Below are positions 35,842 to 48,385 of a stretch of 64,000 bases of DNA, piece by piece; the stretch's first letter is position 1; each line of letters opens with the position of its first letter. Made by a program: the position numbers and the translations under genes. Source of the DNA: Pampus argenteus (lineage: Eukaryota; Chordata; Actinopteri; Scombriformes; Stromateidae). Location of the stretch: positions 6,550,001-6,614,000 of the forward strand of contig CM072861.1 in assembly GCA_036937835.1 (NCBI GenBank). The letters run 5' to 3'. Under the pieces are notes generated by a model. It saw nothing but the letters and a program-made list of their open reading frames with translations, did no database searches and was not told the DNA's origin.

Positions 35842-36257
35842 TACAGACTCTTTAATCTTCAGCCACACTTTTTGCTCCAACACGAGGGACATCCTCCAAC
35901 AACCATGGTAACTCAAATACAAAGAAACAAATGATTAAAATAATAGAATATTGCATGTGTAACCCTACAGTGTTAAAATGTGTGCACTCATTATGAAGCA
36001 CAGTAAGCTGAGGTTAAATGTGTGAATCTGTTTCCAATTCAAACAAACTGCGTGGTGTTAATTGTTTGGGTGTAGATGACTGCAAATTAAATGAACCTGT
36101 GCATGAAAGCAAACTAATGAGGTGGGTGACTATTACGATGGGTGGCTGTGGCCATCACAACAGTAAAAACGGCTCATATTCAAGAAAACTCTTGGAGCAT
36201 ATTTATTGTTTAGATTTTATTTTCCTCTCAAATGTGTGGGTATGTGATATAATAAGT
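35842..36257. other. unique non-coding stretch
   Basis: No repeat recognised. The first half of a 141-codon plus-strand frame (36018-36443) lies here; it has no domain character and its second half crosses the SINE candidate, so I do not call it a gene. Confidence 0.4.
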
Positions 36258-36440
36258 GTTGCCCGAGTTTTATACGCAAGAACAGATTTCTCAGAGCCAA
36301 GACACTATAAGGACCCAGGGTCAATCCCCAGCAGCCGTGCCTCTGGCTTGATCGAGATTTGGTTGGGAAGCCGGTGCGGGATCACGCAGGGTTGGATCGG
36401 TGGGGGATTACATGAATTTCTGCAGTTTTTATGCCCTCTG
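36258..36440 (+). mobile_element. possible tRNA-derived SINE
   Basis: A tRNA-Leu/Ser-like A-box region (GTTGCCCGAGTTTTATACG, 36258-36276) is followed about 60 bp later by a B-box-like GGGTCAATCCCC (36318-36329). The wide spacing fits a tRNA with a long variable arm. The body, with GGTTGGGAAGCCGGTGC (36360-36376), resembles fish SINE bodies only loosely. No poly-A or tandem tail is clear. Confidence 0.3.
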
Positions 36441-38900
36441 TGAATCTCCTGGCTGTCAGCTGTAAAGAAAGGGTCTTGATCCTTTTACACTGCACTGCTG
36501 TCTAGGCAACCAGAGGGAGTTGACTGAGTTAATTTATATGAAAATGTGTGTAAATATAAGGGTTATTTAAACATTTTTGTCACTCAGGTCGCCATCGACT
36601 GCACGTCTCCACAGTCTCGAATATGAATCATTAGAAATGACATGAAACAAAAAAATACCTGAACAGCATGTTTTTGTACCCGAGCAGTCATTTGGTATTA
36701 ATGCAGAGAATACAATCATGAGAAACAGATATAGTGAAAAGGTTCCATTTGAGCCCATTAGGCTACTTCTGTAGAACCGTAATTCATTCATCTGCAGGCA
36801 AAATGAGTAAGGTTAGATTGAGAGTATTTGTTAGGAAGTAACTCCCTTTCCCAGAGATTCAGAAGCTTATCTCTCCTTCTCCCACTCTCTGGCCCATAAT
36901 AATAATCGTTCCCGCCCTCAGGGCAGAGCCAACCTTTAGGCTCCAAGATACATGGTGCATGACAATATGTGTGTGTGTGTGTGTGTGAGAGCATGCTTGT
37001 GTAGAAATGTGCGTACACATACCACTATAAGCAATGCCTGGGGTTGCACTGTAAGTGCACGCACGTTTATGTGTGTGTGTGAGTATGTGTGCGTTCTTGT
37101 TCTTATAATTTTTGAGGGTTTACTTCAACAGAGACATTAGAAAAATCCTCCAGAGTGAAAATATTTAGCTTCTCCAACTCGAGGGTTTGGGCTGGAATTT
37201 GGGTTTGAGGTTAGGATTTGGATTAGACTGAGTGTGCCCTATGTATTAAGGTTGGGTTTATATTACAGGATATGAAAGCCCAGCCTGAAGCAGTTTACAT
37301 TGCTAAAATCAGCTCTGCCCTACAAAGCCATAAGCATCTACAGTAAATGCATATTTGGTCAAAGAGTTGAGACTCAAATCTTTCTCTCTGTAATGTATAA
37401 ACATATTGTGCCATACAAATGTATTATTTCTGTGAAAAAAAAAAAATCTGATCTAAAAACTACTGAGACTGCAAAAGCCACAAAACAAAAACACGCCAGT
37501 TATTTAGACCATCAGGGGGAAAGCGAGAAACACACACAAACCTATTGTTTTGTAATTTATTCCCATGGATGCTGCACAGAATAATCTGTCAGCGACTCTG
37601 CTGGCAGAAGCGCAGCCTCTCTTGTGCACACGCAGCTTGGTGTGATGGTAACCTGCGACGGTAACGGTAAAAGCTCTGCCTCTGCCGCTCTGAAACTTTT
37701 TTCACAAATAGCATTCTCAGTCGAACTAATGCAGGTGGCTGATCCAAGAGGTTAGGTGATGTACGAATTTTTATTTGATTTTTATTTTTCTTATTTTAAC
37801 TGTCAGATTGACAACTGTACCACTACAGTCACTTTTTTTAAACTATAACAAGCAAGTTTCAGAGTATCTCATGATCTATTAAATCTAACACAATACAAAA
37901 TCTAAAATGATGACTTTGCATACCTTTTTTTATTCCCTGAAGACAGTAATAAGGTCAACTACATTCAGAGTGATCCAGACAGATTAACTCAGCATAATGA
38001 TTTTAAAGTATCCTAAAAGTAATCCAAGTATTTAGAATATGCCACTTGTGTAATCTAATGGAATATGTTAATAATAATAGTGGCCTATGGCAATAATAGA
38101 GGCCCGCTTTATTGTCAACAGCTGTTGTTGCTCACTTCTGTTGTTATGTTGTAGCTTTTGCATTTGGATTTTCAATGTGCAGTTTGTTTGTCCACTGTAA
38201 AAAAAAATATATATATATCACTTTGTGGTTAAAGTTACCACTTATTTAAGTCATGTAACCTTTGTCGTCATAGCAGCAGTAAACACCATGCCAATCATCA
38301 TAATTATGTTTTTTGTTTTGTCCTAAACATTCATACGAGTGGTTGGAAATGGGCAGCCAACAGAAGTAGCAGGCTGTGATTTCATTGCTCTCATTTTGCT
38401 GTTTTCTTGTGCATTTGCTGCTGTGGATAACTGGTCAAATTTTGATGATATGATTTCACACTGACATGTTGGCATTTACCATATAGATACCAATGCAATA
38501 TATTCATCTGATTGGTGACTTTTTCACAGACTAGAAAACAGTGTGCTTGTCACAGGTTGTATTGTATTGTATTTACTTGGCTCTGCTCTGTCCACCACAG
38601 GAGAACAACTGTTCTTCTGTAGCTGTCAGAGAGAATTCTGGCAAATGTAGAAAATTACAAAAATGAAGTGGAATTAGGTGATTTATATGTAGGGATAGTT
38701 AATTTTAACTTTATAGTCAGTATGCATTTGTCCCTAGCATGCTCATGAGCAGAGCTATTTGGACACCTACCTCTATAGCAGAACCAAACGGACTAATCTG
38801 TCACTCTGTTATTGATTTTCCATCTCAAGCCTCATATATCGACTCGTTGTGAAAGCTTTAATTTGGCCGATAGCTCTTTGTGATGAAAAAAATGACACCG
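36441..38900. other. AT-rich non-coding stretch
   Basis: Small arrays: GT at 36969-36987, imperfect GT at 37070-37090, A13 near 37435 and AT at 38207-38219. No coding or mobile-element evidence. Confidence 0.5.
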
Positions 38901-41181
38901 TCCTGTTAGATTTCACCATTATAGATAGTGATAAATAGTGCACAATCTCTCCTCAGTCTCTAACTTAAAGGGTAATAACGCTCACATTTAATGATTCATA
39001 TAATTACTTATATGGATACAGACAGCCAAATCAATAATTGTGAACATGAACAACTCTCGCCTGAAGCGAATGTCATCAGAGACAATAATATAATATCTAC
39101 TGTCATTAGAAAAAGCCTGGAGCTGCTACAGGAAGCTAATGTTGTGGAAGTCTGACTAAACTGAGCCATCAGCACATATTCTGGCTTGTTACACTTCACT
39201 TGAACAAGTAAAATAAAACTCAGATAAGATGACACTGTAGGTATTCAGAAAGTCTTTATACTGTTTTACATAAGTGACGGCAGTATTTGAATTGAACTCA
39301 TATCTTCTTCTGGGATGAGCCGCCTTTTGTTATAATTATTGGAGACGTCTTAAGCCAATTGATACAAAAATAAAGAAACCAGCTTTACAGTGGTGCTGCA
39401 GTTGCTTAATATCTATCCCAGCCTGCGACTATAAAATCATTCACTATTCACCAGAGCTATTTGAATGCCTTGTTAGTCTTTGAAAACAAATCGCAGGTTA
39501 GTCGCAAGACTTTCAGGTTTCTCAGTGCTGACCTTTCAGACTTGACATTTTTCCTTTAAAAGCTGTTTGAAAAGTGTGTTCTACAAAGCCAAAACCAAGT
39601 CCCTTCAACGTATATAAAGAGATATATATATGGAGCAAAGCCTGCGAGTTAGTTCAGGTGGTCAACTTGAGCTGTGCTACGTATACACATAACATGATTC
39701 ACCCTCCATATCATCAACCATATGCATCCTCCTCCTATTTAAGCTGCAACATTTCCCATCTTTCCCACTGCTATGCCGATGCTGCTCTGCACCACAGTAT
39801 TCCTACCTGCTAATTCAGCCCCGCCAACACCCCATCATCCACCTGCAGGCTTTTTTTTTTTAGACTTATGTCTGACTTGAGTCCAAACCTTAGTGAACAT
39901 CTCCACCCACTTCCTTTTACTAGAATATTATCATGCTCTACAAAGTAGACTTAAATGATTCTGCAAAGCAATGCAATATGTATATGTAGTATTTGGTGTC
40001 TTTTATTACTTCACATGAGCAAGAAACTTATAAAAATCAGTATCCCCACACCAGCAGTTAAACATGAGGTTGAGGTTAAAAGTTTGAATGTCTGAAACAT
40101 ATAATCTTAGAGAACAATCAGCCGGTAGGGTTCCACATGTCTTTATTCACCTTTTCAATCTAATTGGAAATGCTGAAGTCTCAAAATAACTCAAAAACTT
40201 CACTTCACTGAGGTGGAAAAAGTTTGTGTGTCCATAAAAAGAAAAATGTGACAACATGCAATGGAAACACAGTTAGTGATCAAAGCATAATGTACATGAA
40301 ACGTACGACTTAATATTCCTGCTCCACTGAAGAGGCGGAAATTGACGGCGGACAAAAATATTACATCTGTGTGAAGCGATGTAGAGACGTAACCAGCTGT
40401 TTATGTCAACAGAGTAACGCCTTATACTGTATTCTCATGACAGTAGTGGATGGAAACTTAAATCAGAGATATTCATTTTGTCAACGATGCCAATATAGTG
40501 CAGATACAGCATTTAGACATCTTCTAAAGGATAAAACTCTCATGGGCTTACATAGGAAACCATAACAAAATGCACATGTATAGTTATATGTAGAAATGCA
40601 AGCTGATGCATCTCTCAAGTGCAATACAGTATGTGCAGGCTTTGTGGAATCACGGGGCTACATCGTGGATCATTACATTTCTGGATCTTAATTGTCAAAA
40701 AAGCGCTGGGGTTGTGAAAGCTTTGCTTTGCAGGAGCATATCACATTTAGCAGCTATCAGTGTTGAAGCTGGAGGAGTCCTAATTATGAATGCAGCTAGC
40801 GATCGCAGATCCGCAGGACAGATAATGGTGGAGGTGAAATACAGCTAATAACGTTGAGAAGAGAAACTAATGAATGAACTGACCTCACCCTATGACAGAT
40901 AGAAGCTGGAGTTAATGATAAAAGCAGTAAAGGGTAAAGTAGTGCACAAGATCATGACTCTGCGTGTGTGTGCATTCGTATGCGTGTGTGAGGATATTCT
41001 ACCATATGTGTCAGTGAAAGTATATGAGTGTGTATCAGGAGGGTGACACACAGACGGGGCTATACATCAGGTCTTTTTACAACCAGGGTCCATTTTCAAA
41101 ATGGTCTGGCAGGTTAAATATCATTAGAACCATAGTGAATCAGATCAGAGGAAGGCTTTCAGGGTAATGGACACCTCTTTA
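38901..41181. other. AT-rich non-coding stretch
   Basis: No array above 20 bp except imperfect TG near 40963-40990. T11 lies near 39850. Frames of 64-80 codons look random. Confidence 0.5.
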
Positions 41182-41298
41182 ACACACACACACACACACA
41201 CACCACAACGGGAGAGAGAGATGCACACACACAAACCATGTAAGAGAGGTCAGAGAGGGTACAATATGTTCATCTATTTAACCCCACTGGGTAAAGGA

Positions 41299-41331
<33 letters not shown>

Positions 41332-41343
41332 CGGGGGGGGGGG
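41182..41343. repeat. AC array, GT array and G11 run
   Basis: (AC)10 at 41182-41202, (GT)15 at 41301-41330, then TC and eleven G at 41333-41343. The AC and GT tracts are complementary over a 98-bp spacer. Confidence 0.95.
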
Positions 41344-42295
41344 TCATTTGATGGAAGCATAAAGGACATATACATTACTACCGAGTGGGAAGAGTTCATA
41401 AATATGGAAAGAGAAAAGCCATATGCTCTGCCTCTTGAATACTGAGATACATAAAGTGTTGGTCTGTGTGTGTGTGTGGCATGAAGGAGCAAAGAAAGGG
41501 TGAGAGAGGTTTCAAAATGACAAGGAGAGAGAGGGAAAAGGCTTATGTAGCAGCACATAAATCCAGAGCAATTCCGAGCTGGGACACAGCTATAAAAGCC
41601 AGAGACTATAGCCAGGGACACTCATTAGGACCTTGGCTGACCTTATACGGAAGGGAGCCAAACTGATGATGGGATTTATGGGAGCACCTGAATAATCCAG
41701 TTGGGTAGTGGGCGTGCTTTCTTCTACTAACAGGAATGAAAAACGGCAAAATAAACAAAATAAAAAGTTTCATAGAGACTCCATGAACAGGAACTCCAGA
41801 TTTTAGGAGCGTGTGTAATAACTCTGCAGCAGACTCGGGACAGCTAACAAAGTCACAGTTGTTATTTGATCAGTACATATTATCCTTAAAGATTTTTACC
41901 CCTCTGCTGACAACTGTGAATAACAAGTGAACACAGATCACTATGATTATTTCTGACAAGCTGCAAAACAGCAAAGACATGAGGAGTAGTAGGTAATAGT
42001 AGCTAACTACTTTAATTTCTCATCGGGCTCCTGTTGTGAAAACATGTCCGCCTTTTAGTTAATATACAACCGGTGTTTCACGTCCGCACACAGCAGCTGA
42101 CAGGTTAACAGCAGCACCTGACAACACATCAGCCAGTAACCTGTGATTTCAGCAATCATTTCATAATCCTGTTTTTTGTTTTCTTGTTTTTTTTCACCTC
42201 TCCCGCCGTCTGGCTTGCTCTCTGTTGACTGCTTTCCTTCTCATAATAATGCAAACCGTGTGCACACACAAACACCGGCTAATGCCCACGCACGC
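41344..42295. other. non-coding stretch
   Basis: (TG)7 near 41464 and purine-rich DNA at 41485-41545. Nothing else supported. Confidence 0.5.
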
Positions 42296-42319
42296 GCACA
42301 CACACACACACACACACAC
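42296..42319. repeat. (CA)n microsatellite
   Basis: 12 CA units preceded by CACGCACGCG variants. Confidence 0.95.
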
Positions 42320-43108
42320 CACCCCTCTTACTCTCTTTTCCGGCAGGCTCTTTTCTGAGTGACAGAGTATTAGGGAGGTTTGTGATGGAAAGAGGGAGTG
42401 AAGAAGAAAAGGAGGGAGGAGGGCAAGGGAGACAGGGTCACCTTGGGTGAGCCAGTTATTGAGCGAATGGCTGGAAAGGAGGATGAGAAGAGAATGAAGA
42501 AAGAATAGTTTTTTTTTGGGTTTCTTTTTTTTTACTGCTGTGAGGTCATTCAAGTTTAAGCAGTAGTGAACAAGTGAGGCATTCGTTGCGTTATGTATAT
42601 TATATATATATGACTAATTACTTATTGAATGTATTGTGGCTTAAGGTGTTAATCAGGCTTTACATCCATATTTCTCATGACTCTGAACAGCAGACTGAAT
42701 GGTTGAGATGTTTAATGGCACAAACAACAGAGGCAAAAAGACTATATTATATGTGCAGTAATTAATCCCTATACATTTAAATGTTTTTTTTTCTGATTCA
42801 CACTCTTGCACTGTATGTCAAGTCATTGTTAGATGTATGGAATTGCAGGTTTGGCCCAACAGTACCAATTAATAAGTGCAATAACAAGTCAGGCTGTAGA
42901 GTTGACTGCGCAGGTCCTTGTTGAACACATCTAAAGACATTTGGGGCGCTGCAGCATATCTCATTTCCTGACTGTGAAAGGCCAGGATTAGTTTGGTGCT
43001 GTAGAACGTAAAGGCTAGGCTACACAGGAGAGATAGAGGCATGCAAGGTGTGGACGTCTGGATTAACACTGGATTAACTTGTATTGCAGGTCCTTCCAGG
43101 TCACTCTT
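42320..43108. other. purine-rich then AT-rich non-coding stretch
   Basis: 42360-42510 is G/A-rich, and a short TA run lies at 42596-42611. No gene signal. Confidence 0.5.
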
Positions 43109-43117
43109 GTGTGTGTG

Positions 43118-43152
<35 letters not shown>
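43109..43152. repeat. (GT)n microsatellite
   Basis: 22 GT units with one GTTT interruption at 43131. Confidence 0.96.
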
Positions 43153-43889
43153 CTTCAACAGAGTCACCTTCCCCTGGGCGTCAAGCTAGGTTTGTTCATA
43201 GAAAGTAATAAAACCCTGCATATACGTATGGAATATAAAGGCAAGACACTGAGGATGAACTGACTGAATATAATAAAACGTCTTTCTGTAGTTAAAATTG
43301 GCAATACTCATTTTATGACAGAATTAAACATATATATAGAGATGTATATGTATTAAATGTATTTATCTCTTGGAGACAAACAGTTTGATGTAATCACATT
43401 AAGGGATTTTATGTTATTTTTATATTGTTATGATGTTAAACATGGTCAAAGGTCCAAAGCGTGAGGTGAACTGAGCATTTTTACATACAGTATGTATATA
43501 CAGTGTGTCCTCTTAGGCTTGAACATGTATGAGTATATTTCCAGTTTGAGTAAAAAAGAAAAAGGAAGTGAAATCCTACCACTACTCTTTCTTTACATAC
43601 ATCCTCCCTGTTAAGGTGAACTGAATACCACAAAGATGGCACCTATAGATTCCTATGGATGTTGCACAGCGACTCATGAAGTCAAAAAACTGTCCGCTGT
43701 GTCTCTGTGGGCTTCTGAGCTCAGTAGAGTCGTCCTCCAGCTCAGGTAGTTCAGAGCATACCTTTCCGAGACACCTGCTGGCTGACTAAATCATGCAAAG
43801 ATATCCCAGAAGAATATGAATATAGGCCTGAATATGAGCATTATGTGTCCCCTTAGTGTATTCTAAAACAGTACGAGTGTGAGACAGGC
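43153..43889. other. AT-rich non-coding stretch
   Basis: A palindrome-like ACATACAGTATGT lies at 43483-43495. Nothing else recognised. Confidence 0.45.
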
Positions 43890-44100
43890 CGCTGTGCTCA
43901 GTGATCATATTCATTTGACTTTAATTGCAGCTTTAATCAAACAGAATTCTACTTGTATTAGCAATTATAGTAGAGGACATATCTGAAAGTCTGTCAACAC
44001 ATCAACTGTAATTGTCTCTTTACACAGCTCTTTGGTTAAAATAGCACCCTAATTGAGCATAATGACCTGTCCCTGCCTGTGACTCCTTTAGATGTCACTC
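43890..44100. other. possible conserved non-coding element
   Basis: Unique, repeat-free DNA dense in homeodomain-like and TCF/LEF-like words: GACTTTAATTGCAGCTTTAA, ATCAAAC, AGCAATTATAG, CTGTAATTGTC and CCTAATTGAGCATAATGACC. This texture is typical of vertebrate developmental enhancers, but no conservation evidence is available here. Confidence 0.2.
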
Positions 44101-45861
44101 AGTATAATAGTATACTTTTGTGGGGGAGGACATCTTTAAATGAATCATTAGTAATGTCTATCATGGCATGAAGTTCCATCCTGAAAAACAGACAAACCGT
44201 TTACTGTCAACGCCTTTTTTCAACTTGTTCTCAGCCATAGAGACCCAAATCAAACGCGTCCACAGTGTTGTGCAACAGGTGTTAGATGGGTCTGGCTAAA
44301 ATGCTCACGGCGGTTCCTCCAGCAGTGACTTCAACCTTCAGTAAAAATGATCATTCTTCCATTTTTGACAGCCCATTTCATATTTGTGACTTCAGAGTGT
44401 TTGGAAAAATGTGAGAATATTTGAGGCGTGCAGATGGATTAGTCATAGTTATCTATTGAGAATGACCTAGGTCAGATTGTGATGGATTTCACAGAGCGCA
44501 CGGTTCACAGAATGTCTTTTAGACATGTGAGAACAACAACAAACTCAGTGGTGGTTGCAACTCTTCTAAAGAGATCATAACAAACCCGTGTTACATCAAC
44601 CCCGTCTTCTCAAAGCTACACTTAAACACTATTTTCTTTCCTAACTATGTTGCACCAGAGACAGGTTTGCATGCATGTGATTAGGTTTATCTTTTCCAAA
44701 CCATAAACAATCTCCGTCAATGTCTGGCATAACCATAGAAAAACTGACAGTTTATTGAATTCATAGGGATGATCTGTAATGACGACACCACCAAAAATAA
44801 TCAGCTGGGTGAATTATTTTATCTTGCATCCAGACGTGTCATTCTGCTTCCAATAGAATTGAATTCGACTGATCTTCCTGCGTTGGTAGATCAGAAAGAA
44901 GGATCATTATCAAGGTAAAAGTGACATGAAATGGAACAAAAGGACAGACAAGCAAAGTAACAGCAAACACTGAAATAAACTTTAGCAAAGTGGCTAAAAG
45001 ATTACACAAAGGATGGAAGAAAGTGAGCTTGATGTATCTTGTGTTTCTATATTAGATTAAGTTTGACCTACATCTTAGTGTCAGATCTCATTTATTCTGT
45101 GATTATATGTTCTTTTTGTCATTAGAGCAAAAACTTTGCTGCCTTTACTTTCCTTTTCACTTTCATTTGACTTAATTTGATTCCAATTTGAATCCATAAA
45201 TACTGTGATATTCAATGAAAATAGTTCTATAACAAACTTTTTTTTTTTGTTTGATATATTTTGTATATTTCTTTATCCTGTCTGATGAACAGAAACCTGT
45301 CTGTATATTATAAGAGAGTCTTGTGTGCAGGATTAACTGCAGCAAAAACAATTATGAGATAGAAATCTCCACCTAATCCAATGGATGTTGTCATTTGAAG
45401 TTTCTTTTGCGCATCGTTGTGCTACAGTCTGTTTAATCTGTTGTCGTAACACCTCTGTGGCTGGATTCCAGTAATCCTGTATGTTCAGCAGTAGTAGATA
45501 ACTGCTATGTATTTAGTAGTTATGCGAATACATAATACAGCAAACCCTGATTTGTTTTTTATGTTTTGTTTGAAACTTGTGATAATAATTCATTAATTAT
45601 TTCTTTCTTTTTTTTCTTATTTATTTACTTATGTATGCTTTAATTCCTGTACCCATGAGGTATTAGATATATAGGGTAGATGGGTATGGACATATTTAGT
45701 TTTATTATTCCGGTATTGTAAAGAGATGTCCTCTGCTTTCTTTGAGTGAATTATTTGTTTCTTCTCATTTAGACAATAATTGGAACCTCCACCAGCTGCC
45801 AACTACATTTGAACTAACCATGACTGAAAGTAACAGTACAGTACAACTCCAGTTTCAATCT
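44101..45861. other. AT-rich non-coding stretch
   Basis: T10 near 45240 and T/C-rich DNA at 45600-45625. No element recognised. Confidence 0.5.
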
Positions 45862-45895
45862 TTGTTGAGATATCTCAGTCTGGACCACTTCTGTT
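45862..45895 (+). repeat. short fragment of a teleost interspersed repeat
   Basis: AATCTTTGTTGAGATATCTC and AGTCTGGACCA match the GTTGAGATATTTCAGTCTGGACCA phrase I recall from the 3' part of the repeat type seen at 27993-28195. Only about 30 bp are recognisable. Confidence 0.35.
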
Positions 45896-47959
45896 GTTCT
45901 ACTTGTTTAGTGTAATTGCAATGACAGTAAATGGCTGGTGTAGATGCGCAAAAAAAGTTGAGAAATGTGGTTCACACACACTGTCACTAATGTCCACTGT
46001 GTTATCATTCTTATTATTTGACCATGATAAGTGTATTTCAGAATCAATTTATAGTTATTTTGATAGAGATAATATGAGAAAAATATATATATTTTTTTTA
46101 AGGAGAAACAAAAAGAGAAATAAAGAAACAGTGACATCAAACTGGAGAGAGAGGAAGTCTTTCACAGTTATTTTAGATTTGCCCGAGGGTGCAGTGAAGT
46201 CCTCTCTCTCTCTGTCATTGTGTAAAACTCTCAGTATGTATGGGCTGGGGGGGTTGGAATTAACACACATGCACACACTCACACACACACAAGGCAAATG
46301 GTTGGGGAATTAACTGTGTCTGTGCCTTTGATTTATTTTACGGAGGCAGAGAAATGATAATGACAGAAAGTGAGGAGAAAAAGAGAAACAAGAAGAAGAG
46401 ACGTGATCGATAGACACCAGGATTCATTTGTATCGCTCATTTCTTTTTTGCCCCCCGGATTCTTGCTCATTTTGACCACATTTTAAATGTGCTTCTGTAT
46501 GTATCATAACATTTTACCGTTAATAAGACATCACTACCGTAATGCTGATACATATGAAACCCTCTCTATTAGATGTACCGGTGCTGCAGGGATTCAAACC
46601 CTTTACCACTGCCTGCAGAAATCTGTGTTCACTCCACAGCAGTGTAACCTCCATCATGCCAGTATATCCCAACACATACAATTGCCTTCATATGTGGGAA
46701 GCCAGTGACTCCCACTGCTTAATCAGGGCACCTGCACAGAGAACTTCTGCAAGCATTATAACCTTTTAGTACTGAATTGGAATAGAGGAGAAGTGGCTTC
46801 TCCTTTCCCAGTAGAACCGCAGTACAAGCAAACAGACTTTTTTACTTTACATAGAAAATAAAAGCACAGGTGTAACTAACAACATTAGCCATAGATCCAA
46901 GTCATGCACAATGCAAGAAATTTATGTTATTCGGTACACATGTGTTTGACAAGTCAAAGTGTTTCCTGCAAGAAAGGCCTTTTGTGTCAATTTGCATGAA
47001 AATGGAGAGAATGAATATAATAGACATGCTAGTGAAGAGACGCTTGGTTCGACTTTTGTAAAACTCTATCGCTGTAGTGAGCATGCAAACCTGAGGCAAA
47101 TATTAAATTCAGTTCATTATTAGACTGTAAAACATCTACTGCCTACACTTGCAAAACAAAATCAAGTTTTTGGCAGCCAAAAAAAAAATTTAAAATCCAA
47201 CTAAGTACATGTTTGTTTTTTCTTTGCTAAACTATTATTTTACTAAATTGATTAAAAGGAACAAAGTATTCTTCTTACCAAACAGCTTCAGTTGCATTGA
47301 CACCACCCTCTGGAATGGAGTGATGCTGACTTTCATTTGCATGTATCTTGCAATCCAATTTGTAATTTTTTACAAACAGAGATCCATATATATGAACTGT
47401 GAAAGTGTCATAAATCACACCTACCTAACACATCATATTCCAGATCAAAGCTGGGAGTAATGAGACATATGGTGAGAAAAGTAGCACCTAGAGGTATTGA
47501 CACACTAAATAGTTTTCAGTCAATTTAATAAGGTTTACTAATCAGCAACCTGATGAAGGCCACAGGCTGAAAGGTTTGTACCTGTCTAAGCTCCTTATTA
47601 CGTCTATGCCTTCAGCATCTTATGATGATGATCTTTTAGACTGTAAACCTTAAACCTGAGGCTACAGGTCAAACATTGTCATTCAGTGTGAGAAGCACAA
47701 ACCAGGAAGGTTGTAACAAGCTGTCTTCCAGTTACGAGATACATTAGTGGGCATAGAATAAATAGCTGAAGGATGTTGGAAGTCAAAGGAGTAGTATACC
47801 CTGCTGGTCTTGGTTGGATCCAAGAAGCAAATATCACCTCTCAAACAGAAAAAAAAACACACTGTATTTAAAGTATGTGACCTTTATTTTGAAACAGTGG
47901 TGTGAGATGGAGGCTCCAAATCATATGGTCTGATTTGTGTCATATCAATGCTGCACAAT
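45896..47959. other. non-coding stretch
   Basis: AT-rich with A/T-runs near 46084-46100 and small TC and AC arrays at 46201-46213 and 46264-46291. A tRNA-like B-box word on the minus strand near 46590 was considered and not called. Confidence 0.5.
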
Positions 47960-48385
47960 GCAAGGAATAGTTTTGGCATTTTGAGAAATACTATCTTTCT
48001 TTCCCAGATGTAAAGATTGATACTATGCACATGCCTGTATGGTAAATCTGAAAGTACAGCAAGCAGTTGGTTATCTTAGCTCAACATAAAGACTAGAAAC
48101 AAGCGAAAGCAGTTCGCCTGGGTCTGTCCAACAGTAACAAACTCCTCCTACCAGCATACCTCTAAAAACCCTGAAAGCTCACTAATCAACATGTTAGATC
48201 TCTACAAAAACTTAGGTATTCTGTTCTCCCCTGTTTCCAGTCTTTATGCTAAGCTTAGCTAACCGGCTGTTGGCTCTAGCTTCATATTTAGCAGGCGGAT
48301 AAGAGAGTGGTATTGATCTTCTCAACTAACTCTCAGCAAGAAAGTGAATAAGAGGATTTGCCAAAATGTCAAATCATTGCTTTAA
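47960..48385. mobile_element. MITE with ~150-bp terminal inverted repeats
   Basis: The left arm (47960-48104) includes AAGGAATAGTTTTGGCATTT and CATAAAGACTAGAAACA. The right arm (48230-48385) is its imperfect reverse complement, ending CCAAAATGTCAAATCATTGC. Motifs such as GCTTAGCTAACCGGCTG, CTCTGTCCAA-type GTCTGTCCAACAGTAACAAA and GAGAGTGGTATTGATCTTCT belong to a non-autonomous element that I recognise as frequent in perch-like fishes. No coding capacity. Target duplication is not visible, so superfamily is not assigned. Confidence 0.75.

Noticed and set aside
46560..46700. Minus-strand tRNA-like SINE (GGGTTTGAATCCC with an upstream TGGCATGATGG)
   Set aside because: The A-to-B spacing is about 60 bp with no tRNA fold that I can draw, the A-box has two mismatches, and no SINE body or tail follows.
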